Position numbers and translations under genes: made by a program. From contig CAUJEM010000044.1 of assembly GCA_963169915.1 (NCBI GenBank), forward strand, positions 1 through 53,177: a DNA stretch of 53,177 nt. Reading direction: 5' to 3'. Within the stretch, counting starts at the first letter, position 1. Each line of letters begins with the position of its first letter. A model generated the notes under the pieces. The model was not told the origin of the DNA. It did not search any database and saw nothing but the letters and a program-made list of their open reading frames with translations. Below are positions 27,167 through 36,212 of the stretch, in pieces. Source of the stretch: Myxococcota bacterium. GTDB taxonomy: Bacteria; Myxococcota_A; Polyangia; Polyangiales; Polyangiaceae.

Positions 27167-27472
27167 CTAGAGGGGGCCTCGCCGCGGCCCACCGCGTGGA
27201 CGCTGCGGTGCGGTGGGCCGCGCGCCATCGACGCAGGCGGCCTCCGTCCCGCCGCTCAGCAGGCAGTCCCGCGTCGCTGCGCCGTAGCCGGCGCTGATGC
27301 AGCGGAGCGTCAGCTCGTCCACGGCGCTGCGGATCTGCGCGTGCCTCAGCTGCCCAGGGCTGACCCCCAGCGCCTCGAGCGCGAAGTGGTGACACTCGCT
27401 GGGCCCCGGCGCCTGACGCGCGCAGCCGCCGCCGAGCAAGAGCAGCGCGCAGAGCCCGGCGCGGTAGCTCAT
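27167..27472 (-). CDS. Small Cys-containing lipoprotein
   Basis: 101 residues from ATG 27472, which overlaps the upstream stop as ATGA. Lipobox GGGC after a Leu-rich segment; the mature part has four further Cys (SECHH, LRCIS, RDCLL, AACVD) in helical context, suggesting two disulfides, and a Pro/Arg-rich end. No family recognised. Last gene of the long minus-strand gld-pheT transcription unit, coupled to an outer-membrane protein. Confidence 0.7.
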   Translation of the reverse strand: MSYRAGLCALLLLGGGCARQAPGPSECHHFALEALGVSPGQLRHAQIRSAVDELTLRCISAGYGAATRDCLLSGGTEAACVDGARPTAPQRPRGGPRRGPL

Positions 27473-28392
27473 GGGGCGATCCCGAGGTGGAGCTCGGGCG
27501 TCCACCGGTCGGCGAAGGGTGCCATGCTGGGGAGGTGGAGCCGACGGCCGTCCTGACTGAAGGCTTGAGCCGAGCCGTAGGCCTCGCCGGAGGCGTGGCT
27601 GGCCAGCGCGTAGTCGAGGCTGGCGCCGAGCAGGAGCCACCGTGGGATGAGCTCCCACCAGCCGCCCAGCGAGGCGGTCCACTCCAGGTTGACGGCCGAG
27701 CGCTCCCGCGCCTCCAAGGGTCGACCGCTGCTGAGCGAGGGGGAGCGAAAGCGCGAGCGGGACCAGCCGAGCCCGAGCCCCAGGTAGAGCCGCAGCTGGT
27801 CGGTGAGGGGCCAGGTGGGCTCCAGTCGAGCGTAGAGCGTCGTGACCTCGACGCTGGGCTGCTGCAGGAGCGCGCCGTCGAGCGCGGCGTGCGCCGGGCT
27901 CAGCTCCACCGCGTGCCAGCTCTGGTGGGCCCCCAGCCGCCCAGCGATGAACCACCAGTACTCCAGCCGGACCGAGCCCCCGTACGAGATGCCCGGGGCG
28001 TAGCTGACGGCGTCGCTGTCCGTGCTCCGGAAGCTGAGCCCGACGTCCGCGCTGGGGAGCGCGATCCACGCGCGCCGTGACGGCGCCTCCGGCGCGATGT
28101 AGGGGGCGGGGTCTTGCTCCTCCGGGCGAGGCGCTGGCAGCGGCGGCGCTACGCTGGGTGGCTGCCTCGACGGCTCGGGGGCGTCGCTGGACTCCTCGGG
28201 AGGCGCGGGCTCCTCGGCGGGCGCCCCTGGCTCGCCCGGAGGGGGGGCAGCGTCGCGCTCCTCGGTGGCGGTGGCCCCCCGCGCGAGCGTGAGGCTCCCG
28301 AGCAGCAGGCCGAGCAGCGCGAGGGCGCGCAGCGAGAGCCGCTGAGGCCAGGGGCGCCGAGCCGCCCGGGAGCACCGAAGTGGCGGGCTCAT
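27469..28392 (-). CDS. Putative outer-membrane protein with Pro/Glu-rich linker
   Basis: 307 residues. ATG 28392 overlaps the pheT stop as ATGA. A basic n-region and hydrophobic segment (LRALALLGLLLGSLTLA) form a signal peptide. Residues about 45-105 are Pro, Ala and Glu-rich and low in complexity. The rest is strand-like with many aromatics (GGSVRLEYWWFIAGRLG, LYLGLGLGWSRSRF), consistent with a beta-barrel. No specific family. It is coupled to pheT upstream and to a small lipoprotein downstream. Confidence 0.72.
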   Translation of the reverse strand: MSPPLRCSRAARRPWPQRLSLRALALLGLLLGSLTLARGATATEERDAAPPPGEPGAPAEEPAPPEESSDAPEPSRQPPSVAPPLPAPRPEEQDPAPYIAPEAPSRRAWIALPSADVGLSFRSTDSDAVSYAPGISYGGSVRLEYWWFIAGRLGAHQSWHAVELSPAHAALDGALLQQPSVEVTTLYARLEPTWPLTDQLRLYLGLGLGWSRSRFRSPSLSSGRPLEARERSAVNLEWTASLGGWWELIPRWLLLGASLDYALASHASGEAYGSAQAFSQDGRRLHLPSMAPFADRWTPELHLGIAP

Positions 28393-30863
28393 GCGCGTAG
28401 CGCCGCCCCGCTCTGAGCCTTCGCCGCGGCGAGGACCCGGGCATGTCGCTCGTCCACCTCCTTGTCGGTGAGGGTCCGAGCGCGCGTCACGTCTTCACTC
28501 GCCATGGGATCGCGGTACGTGACGCGGAACGCGAGCGAGCGCTGCCCGGGGGCGATGCCTTCCCCCCGGTACACGTCGAACAGCTCCACCGACTCACAGA
28601 GAGGGCCAGCCTCCCGCTCGATGAGCGCCTGGAGCTGCCCGACCTCCACCCCCTCCTCCACCGTGAGCGCGAGGTCGCGCACGACGGCCGGCATCCGCGG
28701 GATGGGGCGATAGCGGACCTCGCGGCGTGGGAGCGCCTCCACGGCGTCGAGATCGAGCTCGAGCACTTGAGCCGAGCCGTCGAGCTCGAAGGCGTCCAGC
28801 ACCTCCGGGTGGAGCGGTCCCAGGCAGCCGACGCGCTGGTCGCCGAGCAGCACCTCTGCGGCCCCCTTCGGGTGGAGGTGACGCGCGGTGGTGCTGCGCT
28901 CGAGCCGGAGCTCGTGCCCCGTCAGCGTGGCGAGGAGCGCCTCCGCGAGCCCCTTGAGGTCGGAGAGATCCACCTCCTCCGGGGGGCTCAAGTAGCTGGG
29001 GCGTGGCCCGCTGAGGACCGCCGCGAAGCCGAGCCGCTCCTCGGGAAGCCGCCCGAGATCTTCCGGACGCCGCGGCCGAGCGCGCTGCACGACGGCGGCG
29101 GGCAGCTCGTGGCGAGGCGCCAAGAAGAGCGTCCCGACGCTGAAGAGCCGGATGGCGCGCTCCCCGTGGCGCCGGCCGTTGCGGAGCGCCTCCAGCAGCC
29201 CCGGGAGCAAGGAGGTGCGCAGCACGTCGAGCTGCTCCGAGAGCGGATAGCGGAGCTCGACGGTGGGCGTCGGCGCGTGGAGCGCTTGCAGCGCTCGTGG
29301 CGAGACGAAGCCGTAGGTCAAGGCCTCCGACAAGCCGAGCGCCGCGGCCGCGGTGGTGATCTGGCGCGCCAAGACCCCTGCCGTGCTGACCCCGGGCGAG
29401 CGGAACGCTGGGAGCTGCGCGGGGATCCGGTCCAGCCCGCCGAGGCGGCCCACCTCCTCGATGAGATCGATCTCTCGCGTGACGTCCGGCCGGTGGGAGG
29501 CCGCGCGGACGACGGCCTGGGTCTCCGTGGACGCCTCGAGCTGGAACCCCAGGCGCTCCAAGGCGGCCCAGGCCTCGCTGGGCGGCGTAGGGACGCCGAG
29601 CACGGCGTCGAGCCGCGCGGCGCGGAGGGTGATGCTGGGGAGCGTCGGCACCTCGCCGGCCAGCTCCACGACCAGCTCCGGCGCCGGGAGCACGCTGTGC
29701 TGGAGCAAGAGCGCCAGCGAGTGCCGCAGCACCTTGGCGCTGGCGCCGAAATCCACGCCGCGCTCGAAGCGGTGGCTGGCCTCGGTGTGAAGGCCGTGGC
29801 GGCGCGCGCTGCGACGCACTCGACGTGGCGAGAACCACGCGCACTCGAGCAGCACCTCGGTGGTCTGCGCGGTGATCTCGCTCCCCGCACCGCCCATCAC
29901 GCCGGCCAGCGCCGTGGGCCCCTGGCCGTCCGCGATGACGAGATCGTCCTCGTGGAGCTGGCGGACGACGCCGTCCAAGGTGGTGAGGGTCTCCTGCGGG
30001 CGAGCCTGCCGGACCTCGAGCCTACCGCCACGAAGGCAGCGCAGGTCGAAGGCGTGCAGCGGCTGCCCCGTCTCCAACAACACCAGGTTGGTGAGGTCCA
30101 CCAGGTTGTTGATGGGGCGCTGTCCGAGCGCCTGCAGGCGCCAGCGCAGCGCTGGGGCGGACGGCCCCACCTTCAAGCCTCGCACCACCGCGGCGCCGTA
30201 GTAGCCGCAGGCGCTCGGGGCGAGCAGCTCGACGCGGAGCGGCGCCTCGCCCCCCGCGGCGAGCGCGCCCACGGAGGCCTGCGCTGGCGGCGTGAACGAG
30301 CGCCCATACAGCGCGGCGATCTCACGCGCGAACCCCCAATGCCCGAGCGCATCCGGCCGATTCGGGGTGACCCCGAGCTCCAAGACGGTGTCGGTGACGG
30401 GGAGCGCCTCGACGAGCGGCGTGCCGGGCGTGAAGCTGCCAGGCTCGAAGCAGAGGATGCCGCCGCCCTCGGAGCTCAGGCCGAGCTCCGCCTCGCTGCA
30501 CAACATCCCCTCACTGAGCACGCCGCCGATCTCGCGCGGCGTCAGCGTGAGCCCCGCCGCGGCCAAGGTGGTGCCCACCGGCGCGAGCACGACCTGCCCG
30601 CCCGGCTCCGGGACGTTGGGTGCCCCGCAGACGACGCGCTGCTCGACCCCGCCGCGATCCACCGTGACGAGGCGCAAGCCGGAGCGCGATGGGTGCGCCT
30701 CCACGCGGACGACCTGCGCCAGCACCACCGGCTCCAGCCCGACTCCGACGGGGTGGAGCGCCTCGAGCTCCAGGCCGGCCGCGGTGAGGCGCGCACCCAG
30801 CTCCTCGGGCGAGGCCTCGAGCCAAGGGAGGAGCTCACGGAGCCAGCGATACGAGACGCGCAT
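28389..30863 (-). CDS. pheT: Phenylalanine--tRNA ligase beta subunit
   Basis: 824 residues, the normal length. It forms the alpha2-beta2 enzyme that charges tRNA-Phe. The start MRVSYRWLRELLPW is canonical. An EMAP-like tRNA-binding domain (about 40-150, VVCGAPNVPEPG), the B3/B4 editing region, B5 domain, catalytic-like core and the C-terminal anticodon-binding FDX-ACB domain (FRVTYRDPMASEDVTRARTL) are all visible. There is no pheS next to it; the upstream gene, 44 bases away, is DUF4340 of the gld operon. TAAAAG lies 9 bases before the ATG without a Shine-Dalgarno, so it may also have its own promoter. Confidence 0.97.
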   Translation of the reverse strand: MRVSYRWLRELLPWLEASPEELGARLTAAGLELEALHPVGVGLEPVVLAQVVRVEAHPSRSGLRLVTVDRGGVEQRVVCGAPNVPEPGGQVVLAPVGTTLAAAGLTLTPREIGGVLSEGMLCSEAELGLSSEGGGILCFEPGSFTPGTPLVEALPVTDTVLELGVTPNRPDALGHWGFAREIAALYGRSFTPPAQASVGALAAGGEAPLRVELLAPSACGYYGAAVVRGLKVGPSAPALRWRLQALGQRPINNLVDLTNLVLLETGQPLHAFDLRCLRGGRLEVRQARPQETLTTLDGVVRQLHEDDLVIADGQGPTALAGVMGGAGSEITAQTTEVLLECAWFSPRRVRRSARRHGLHTEASHRFERGVDFGASAKVLRHSLALLLQHSVLPAPELVVELAGEVPTLPSITLRAARLDAVLGVPTPPSEAWAALERLGFQLEASTETQAVVRAASHRPDVTREIDLIEEVGRLGGLDRIPAQLPAFRSPGVSTAGVLARQITTAAAALGLSEALTYGFVSPRALQALHAPTPTVELRYPLSEQLDVLRTSLLPGLLEALRNGRRHGERAIRLFSVGTLFLAPRHELPAAVVQRARPRRPEDLGRLPEERLGFAAVLSGPRPSYLSPPEEVDLSDLKGLAEALLATLTGHELRLERSTTARHLHPKGAAEVLLGDQRVGCLGPLHPEVLDAFELDGSAQVLELDLDAVEALPRREVRYRPIPRMPAVVRDLALTVEEGVEVGQLQALIEREAGPLCESVELFDVYRGEGIAPGQRSLAFRVTYRDPMASEDVTRARTLTDKEVDERHARVLAAAKAQSGAALRA

Positions 30864-30872
30864 GATGCGCGC

Positions 30873-30878
30873 CTTTTA
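30873..30878 (-). promoter_or_regulatory. Candidate -10 element of pheT
   Basis: TAAAAG on the minus strand, 9 bases before ATG 30863 in the 44-base gap after the DUF4340 gene. It would let pheT be transcribed apart from the gld operon. Confidence 0.3.
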
Positions 30879-30907
30879 GCACGCGCTCAGCGCCGCGACG
30901 CGGGCGC

Positions 30908-31981
30908 TCACTGCATGCCGCCGAGCTGACCCAAATCCAGCGGCGGAGGCGTGGGGGCGTCGCCGCCCTCTTCCTTCTTGTCACCCGACTTCTCGAACTT
31001 GCTCAGCGCCGCGGTGGCCCAGTCCGCCGCCCAGGAGCTGATGCTGAAGATCTCCTCCGAGCCGCTCTTCTTGGCCCACTTGCTCGAGCCCTCAGCGGCC
31101 TTGCCGAGCTGGACGACGTAGGTGGCGCCGTCCTCCAGCTTGATGGTGAGCGTCGCGGTGGGGGCGTCGAGCCCGGTGTCCGCCGCCGTCTTGCCGTCAG
31201 CGAAGCCGTCCGCGTTGAGCGCCTTGTAGGCGCGGAGCAAATCACCGACCTTGGCTTCGTCGAGCTTCTCGATCTTCTTGGCGGTGCTGCCCTTCTTGGC
31301 CGCCGTGAAGGTGCCGCTCCAGCTCGTGCCGGTCTTGGTGAACGCGAACGAGCCGTGCTCGTTGCTGATCTCCACGTGGCTCGCCTTGGCGTCGTCGAAC
31401 TTCAGCAGCGTCAGGTCGCGCCAGCCCTTGATGTCCCGCTGATAGACGAAGTTGGAGTAGCCCTTGACGATGTAGACCCCGTCGTTGCCGGCGAGGCGCG
31501 CCATCTGGCCGCGCGTGCCGCCCTCACCGAACCACAGCTCCGTGAGGGTGTCGTTGCCCTTCTGGATCAGCACGTGGGTGGCCTTGGCGTCGCTCACGCC
31601 CGCGCGCTCCCAGCCGTCCTTGCTGGGGCTGATCTCTTCAGTGACCTTCAGCGTCTTGAGGTTGTCCAGCACGCTCTTGACGTTGCTCTGATTGGCGAGC
31701 GCGCTCAGCGGCTTGACGAGCCGCCACTCCTCCCCCTGCTTCTCCAGCACCACCTCGAGCCCAGCGCCGCCGTCGCCGGCGGGCGTGCTCACCGTGATGC
31801 GCTCGGCCTCCTTCAGCTTCTCCTCGCTGAGGTTCAGCTCCGGCAGGGCCTTGGCGCGCCCCTCGGGGGAATAGGCCTGCGTCTCCTCCGTCTGCTTCTT
31901 CTGCTGCAGGTAGACGGCGCCGCCGAGCACGGCGAGCGCGCCGACCGCGAGGATGAGCTTCTTGTCGATGTCGAGTGCCAT
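30908..31981 (-). CDS. DUF4340 domain protein of the Gld-like ABC system
   Basis: 357 residues. One N-terminal membrane helix (LILAVGALAVLGGAVYL) is followed by a Lys/Glu-rich linker and an extracytoplasmic DUF4340 domain (LVKPLSALANQSNVKSVLDN, VYIVKGYSNFVYQRDIKGWRD). The C-terminus is Pro/Gly-rich. DUF4340 proteins are usually encoded after GldG-type proteins of gliding-associated ABC exporters, as here (25 bases downstream), and are presumed periplasmic partners. Substrate and mechanism are unknown. Confidence 0.88.
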   Translation of the reverse strand: MALDIDKKLILAVGALAVLGGAVYLQQKKQTEETQAYSPEGRAKALPELNLSEEKLKEAERITVSTPAGDGGAGLEVVLEKQGEEWRLVKPLSALANQSNVKSVLDNLKTLKVTEEISPSKDGWERAGVSDAKATHVLIQKGNDTLTELWFGEGGTRGQMARLAGNDGVYIVKGYSNFVYQRDIKGWRDLTLLKFDDAKASHVEISNEHGSFAFTKTGTSWSGTFTAAKKGSTAKKIEKLDEAKVGDLLRAYKALNADGFADGKTAADTGLDAPTATLTIKLEDGATYVVQLGKAAEGSSKWAKKSGSEEIFSISSWAADWATAALSKFEKSGDKKEEGGDAPTPPPLDLGQLGGMQ

Positions 31982-32006
31982 GAGAGCCTCTTGCGTCAGG
32001 AAGGGA

Positions 32007-33845
32007 CTAGATGCGGCGCAGGTTGCGCTTGGCGAGCCGCAGCCGCCAGCGACCGATCCCGAAGCCCGCGAACACGAGCGGGAGCGCCAGGGTGAGCGTC
32101 CATTGGATCTTGCCCTGCAGCGACTTGCGCGCCTGGCGGTACTCCTCGTCCTTGCGCTTCACGGAGGCCTCATCGTCCTTGTCCGTGAACTTGGGCTTGC
32201 CAATGCTGGTGTAGGCGAGGTTGGGCTCGCTCAAGATCTTGGCGCTGGCCGCGATGAGGTCACTGTCGCCGCTCATCCAGTCCAGGGTGTTCTTGAGGGA
32301 GATGATGGCGTAGGTGAGGTACTTCTGGGCGTAGGGCTGCGCGATGGCTTGCAGCACCGGATCCCCGCCGATCCCCCCGAACATCGCGAACTGCCCGCCC
32401 AGCTCCGGGCCGTTGCCGGAGTAGGCGAAGGGGTTGGTGAGGAACTCGCTCGAGGAGACGACCAGCACCCGGGACGGTGAGGGGGCCTTCTCGTTGGTCT
32501 TGTACTCTCCTCCGCCCCCGAAGGCGCTCTTGAGCGTGCCCTCCGCGACGGCCGCCAAGATGCGCTGCTCTTGCGGGGGCTTGGGCTCCCAGTCCCGCCG
32601 CAGCTTCATGCTGACGCTAGAGCCAGTGACCACGCTGGTCTGCGGGGTGCTGCGCGCGACGGCGTAGACCTTGCCCTCCGGCTGTGCCTCGGGCTTGAGG
32701 CTGAGGCTGGAGGGGAACGGGAAGGCCAGCTCATCCATGCGGAAGAACCCGGCGAAGCTCGAGTCCAGCAGCGTCTCGTCGCCGTCCATCCGGCCGTCGT
32801 TGATGACGTGCGCGATGCCAGGGTGCCGGATGGAGTCCACGCCGGTCTGGGTGGGGATGAGCAGCCGGAACTGCGCCCCGAAGTCCATCACCGCGTCGTC
32901 GTTCATGACGATGCCGTAGCCGCTCAGCAGCTTGTCCAGCCCGTGCAGCGACAGATCCGCGTTCATCTCTGCGTCGTTGGGCTTGAGCGTGACGGCGGAG
33001 GCGTAGACCACCAGGCTCTTGTTGCCGCGCATCACGAACTGATCGATGCGCTTGAGCTCCTTCTCCGTGTAGTCCTTGCGGGGCTGCGTGATGATGACGC
33101 CCGCTAGCTCGGGATCCAGCTCCGTCTCCCCGTCCTTCAGATCCACCTCCTCCAGCTTGTAGAAGGGGAAGGCCTGCTCGAGGATGCTCTGCATGCTGGG
33201 CGCGCCGCCTTGGCGGCCCTGCTTGGGGATGAGGTTGGTGTCGCTGAGCTTCAGCTCGTCCTTGCCGGTGATGACGCCGATGCGGTGCTTGCGGTTCTCC
33301 GCCTTGTCGCGGATCTCACGAATCTTGTTCGTGATCCAGAACTCCAGCCCGTCCGTGCGGTCCGGCGCGAGCTGGGGGATGGTGGCCTTCTCCGCCCCAT
33401 ACTTCAGCACGAGGCCCATGTAGCCCTGGGCGATGGAGGCCTGATCTTCTCCGGTGGCGCTCGGATCCGCGAACATCATCGGCTGAAGGCCGGCCTCCTT
33501 CGCCTGCTCCTTCAGCTCGTCGGTCTTCGCCTCGATGATGGTGAACTTGAACTTGCCGCCGCCCTTGCGCTCGTACTCCTTGAGGAGATCCGTGAGATCT
33601 CGCACGAAGGCGTCGATTTTGGCGGTGCCGCGGGTGATGTAGGCGTCGATGGTGACCGGGCTTTCCAGCCCCGAGACCAGCCGCCCGCTGCCGACGCTGA
33701 GCGTGAAGCGCTCGTTCTTGGTGACGTCGAAGCGCTTGTAGCTGCCGGCGGACAGGATGTTCGCCAGCACCGCGATGGCGACGATGACGAGGAGGTAGAT
33801 GCCCGTGGTGGCGGCGGTCTTCAGCTTTTTCTCTTCAGAGGCCAT
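32007..33845 (-). CDS. GldG-like ABC transporter auxiliary protein
   Basis: 612 residues from ATG 33845, two bases after the permease stop; GTG 33857 inside the permease end is an alternative. An N-terminal helix (GIYLLVIVAIAVLANILSA) leads to a large extracytoplasmic region (about 40-570) with the ABC_transp_aux layout (TDLLKEYERKGGGKFKFTI, VVYASAVTLKP), and a C-terminal helix followed by RRLRLAKRNLRRI-like basic residues. It is the GldG component of the gliding-type ABC system named from Bacteroidetes; in myxobacteria a link to motility is not assured. Confidence 0.9.
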   Translation of the reverse strand: MASEEKKLKTAATTGIYLLVIVAIAVLANILSAGSYKRFDVTKNERFTLSVGSGRLVSGLESPVTIDAYITRGTAKIDAFVRDLTDLLKEYERKGGGKFKFTIIEAKTDELKEQAKEAGLQPMMFADPSATGEDQASIAQGYMGLVLKYGAEKATIPQLAPDRTDGLEFWITNKIREIRDKAENRKHRIGVITGKDELKLSDTNLIPKQGRQGGAPSMQSILEQAFPFYKLEEVDLKDGETELDPELAGVIITQPRKDYTEKELKRIDQFVMRGNKSLVVYASAVTLKPNDAEMNADLSLHGLDKLLSGYGIVMNDDAVMDFGAQFRLLIPTQTGVDSIRHPGIAHVINDGRMDGDETLLDSSFAGFFRMDELAFPFPSSLSLKPEAQPEGKVYAVARSTPQTSVVTGSSVSMKLRRDWEPKPPQEQRILAAVAEGTLKSAFGGGGEYKTNEKAPSPSRVLVVSSSEFLTNPFAYSGNGPELGGQFAMFGGIGGDPVLQAIAQPYAQKYLTYAIISLKNTLDWMSGDSDLIAASAKILSEPNLAYTSIGKPKFTDKDDEASVKRKDEEYRQARKSLQGKIQWTLTLALPLVFAGFGIGRWRLRLAKRNLRRI

Positions 33846-33847
33846 GG

Positions 33848-34582
33848 TCACGCCCACTTGCGGCGCTCGAGCGCCCGGAAGGCCACCACCAGTGCGACCA
33901 CGGTGATGGACAGGAAGAACACGATGTCGCGCGTGTCGATGAGCCCTCGCGCGAAGCCCTCGAAGTGCGACTTGAAGCTCAAGAAGGAGAGCACCGCCCC
34001 AGCGGTGCCGCCCATGAAGTCCGCCACGTCACCCACGAACCAGACCAGCCCCAGCACGAAGACCGTGATGAAGAACGAGATGGCCTGGCTCTCGGTGAGG
34101 GCGCTGATGAGCAGGCCCACCGCCACCGTAGCGGCGCTGAACAGGATGAGCCCCAGGTAACCGCTCAGCACTGGCTGCATGTCGATGGTGCCGAGGCTCC
34201 AAGGCCCCTTGAACATGATGAGGGGGTAGGCCAGCGTGCTGAGCACGAGGGTGAGCACCAGGCTGAGCGCCCCGAAGTACTTGCCCAAGATGACGTCGCT
34301 GTCCTTCACCGGCAGCGTGATGAGCATCTCCAAGGTGCCGGAGCGGCGCTCCTCGGAGATGAGCCGCATGGTGACCACGGGCACGACCAGCAGGCTCAGC
34401 CCGAAGGGGACGTACTCGAACAGGAGCTGCAGGCTGGCGCGGTCGATCTGGAAGAAGCCGCCGCGCAGCGTGAAGAACGCCAGCCCCAAGACCACGAAGC
34501 TGATGCAGACGACGACGTAGGCGAGCGGCGCGTCGAAGTACGCGCGAAACTCACGCTTGGTGATGGATACGAGCGGGCGCAT
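33848..34582 (-). CDS. ABC-2 type permease, GldF-like
   Basis: 244 residues with six hydrophobic helices. The start MRPLVSITKREFRAYFDAP and the segment RLISEERRSGTLEMLITLPV are characteristic of ABC-2 permeases of the GldF/NosY type. It forms the membrane channel for the ATPase encoded just upstream (2 bases apart) and is followed by the GldG-like gene at 2 bases. Substrate unknown. Confidence 0.93.
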   Translation of the reverse strand: MRPLVSITKREFRAYFDAPLAYVVVCISFVVLGLAFFTLRGGFFQIDRASLQLLFEYVPFGLSLLVVPVVTMRLISEERRSGTLEMLITLPVKDSDVILGKYFGALSLVLTLVLSTLAYPLIMFKGPWSLGTIDMQPVLSGYLGLILFSAATVAVGLLISALTESQAISFFITVFVLGLVWFVGDVADFMGGTAGAVLSFLSFKSHFEGFARGLIDTRDIVFFLSITVVALVVAFRALERRKWA

Positions 34583-34584
34583 GG

Positions 34585-35688
34585 CTAGTTCTTTCCTTCC
34601 GCGGCGTCATCGGGTCCAGCGCTCTGCTCCTCGCCGTCCTCGTCGTCCTCGTCCTCGTCCTCGTCCTCCGCGCCGTCGTAGGCGCCCGACCAGTCGTCCC
34701 CGCGGTCGAGCTTCTCGTCGCGGCGGGTGAGGTCCTTGAAGACCGCGTCCAGCGACTGGCTCTCTCGGCGGAGCTCGAGCAAGGTCCAGCCCCGCTGCAC
34801 CGCGAGCCGGAACAGCTCCGCGCGGAGATCCGTGTCTTTGGCGCCGGACAAGAGGAAGCTGTGGGCACGCTCGTCCGTGGGCAATTCTTTCACGCCCTGC
34901 AGTCCCTTCAGCTTGGCGAGGGCGTCCTCCACCTCCTTGGCGCTGGGCGGCTGGTGCCCGCCTTCGGCGTGCCGCTCGTCGATGGTGACGGTGTAGTTGA
35001 TCCGGCTGCCCTTGCTGCGGATGTTGTCGAGCGCGCCGTCGGCCACCACGCGCCCCTTGCTCACGATGATGGCGCGGGCGCACGCCTCCTCCACCTCCGC
35101 GAGGTTGTGGGTGCTGAGCAAGATGGTGCGATCTTTGCCGATCTCCTTGATGTACTTGAGGACCTCGGCCTTCTCGTTCGGGTCCAGGTCGCTGGTGGGC
35201 TCATCCAAGATGAGGATGGGCGGGTCGTGGATGAGCGCCTGCCCGAGCCCGACGCGCTGGCGGTAGCCGTGCGAGAGCGTGGCGATGTCCTTGTTGAGCG
35301 TCTGCGCCAGGCCGCAGACCTCCACCACCTTCTTGAGGCGAGCCTTGAAGGTGTCCTCCCCGAGCCCGCGGATCTCCGCGGTGAAGCGCAGGTACTCCCA
35401 GACGCTCATGTCCGTGTAGAGCGGCGCGCGCTGGGGCAGGTAGCCGAGGGAGCGCCGGACGTTCAGCGGATCGTCGAAGACGTCGAACCCGCTGACCGCC
35501 GCCGAGCCGCCGCTCGGGGAGATGAAGCAGGTGAGGATGCGCATGGTGGTCGACTTGCCGGCGCCGTTGGGGCCGATGAAGCCGACGACCTCTCCGCGGC
35601 GCACCTCGAAGCTGACGTTGTCGAGGGCTCGATGGTTTCCAAAGCGCTTACTGAGCGCATTGGCTTTGATCATGACGTCGGTGGACAT
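34585..35688 (-). CDS. ABC transporter ATP-binding protein, GldA-like, with acidic tail
   Basis: 367 residues from ATG 35688, chosen because AAGGAG lies 6 bases upstream and the promoter at 35771-35798 excludes a longer product. Walker A GPNGAGKS, Q-loop YLPQRAP, signature LSHGYRQRVGLGQ, Walker B ILILDEPTSDLDP and H-loop STHN are all intact. The last ~40 residues are an Asp/Glu-rich tail (GAEDEDEDEDDEDGEEQS) not usual for the family. First gene of the gld-like operon, followed by the permease, the GldG-like protein and the DUF4340 protein. Confidence 0.94.
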   Translation of the reverse strand: MSTDVMIKANALSKRFGNHRALDNVSFEVRRGEVVGFIGPNGAGKSTTMRILTCFISPSGGSAAVSGFDVFDDPLNVRRSLGYLPQRAPLYTDMSVWEYLRFTAEIRGLGEDTFKARLKKVVEVCGLAQTLNKDIATLSHGYRQRVGLGQALIHDPPILILDEPTSDLDPNEKAEVLKYIKEIGKDRTILLSTHNLAEVEEACARAIIVSKGRVVADGALDNIRSKGSRINYTVTIDERHAEGGHQPPSAKEVEDALAKLKGLQGVKELPTDERAHSFLLSGAKDTDLRAELFRLAVQRGWTLLELRRESQSLDAVFKDLTRRDEKLDRGDDWSGAYDGAEDEDEDEDDEDGEEQSAGPDDAAEGKN

Positions 35689-35770
35689 CGGAGACTCCTT
35701 GGGGAGCAGAGCTTCCCCCAAGCTGGAAGCGCGAAGTTTCCGGCGAGCCGGGCGGCCTTCGAGCGGCGGC

Positions 35771-35798
35771 ATCCTAGCGACGAGCCGATCAGTGTCAA
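35771..35798 (-). promoter_or_regulatory. Sigma-70-type promoter of the gld-like operon
   Basis: On the minus strand TTGACA (35793-35798) is followed after 16 bases by TAGGAT (35771-35776). A start about 7 bases on gives a leader of about 75 bases to ATG 35688 with its Shine-Dalgarno. It is the best consensus promoter in the window, in an AT-richer stretch. Confidence 0.6.
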
Positions 35799-35927
35799 CG
35801 GTTACTGTCCAGGCTGGGGAGAAGCTACTTTACCGCGCAAAAACCCCTGAGACTGGGCGCTATTCCCGAGGTGCTCCAATTAATGTCTGGGGCTCCCCGC
35901 GCCGCGGCGCCGCAGCGCCTCGGGGGC

Positions 35928-36212
35928 TCAGGGACGGACGCGCAGGGCCACGGGCAGCGCGGCCTGCTCTCGGGCGGCGCCGCGGCGTTGCTTGACCGCG
36001 TGCTCCACGCGTTGAGCGTCTCCACGGCTGGGGAAGGGGCCGTAGGCGACCCTCAAGCGCCAGGGCCGACCGCCCCGCGTCGCCTTGGCGCCCCCGGCGC
36101 GCAGCCCATTGTGGGCGTCCAGCCGCTCGAGCAGCGCGGCCGTGATCCCGACGTAGCTCCGCCCGAGCTGCGAGCGCAGCACGTACACGTACCAAGGCCG
36201 CTCGGCGCTCAC
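35928..36212 (-). CDS. GIY-YIG domain protein (UPF0213 type)
   Basis: 94 residues, the size of stand-alone GIY-YIG proteins. WYVYVLRSQLGRSYVGIT carries the signature strands (YVY and YVG), followed by the Arg of LLERLDAHN and a Glu in RVEHAVKQRRG. Such small proteins have the fold of GIY-YIG nucleases; their cellular role is unsettled. ATG 36212 overlaps the FliP-like stop as ATGA. The gap to the gld operon start (35689-35927) holds only that operon's promoter. Confidence 0.88.
   Translation of the reverse strand: MSAERPWYVYVLRSQLGRSYVGITAALLERLDAHNGLRAGGAKATRGGRPWRLRVAYGPFPSRGDAQRVEHAVKQRRGAAREQAALPVALRVRP

Noticed and set aside
28443..30929. 828-codon open frame antisense to pheT
   Set aside because: Shadow of a certain housekeeping gene.
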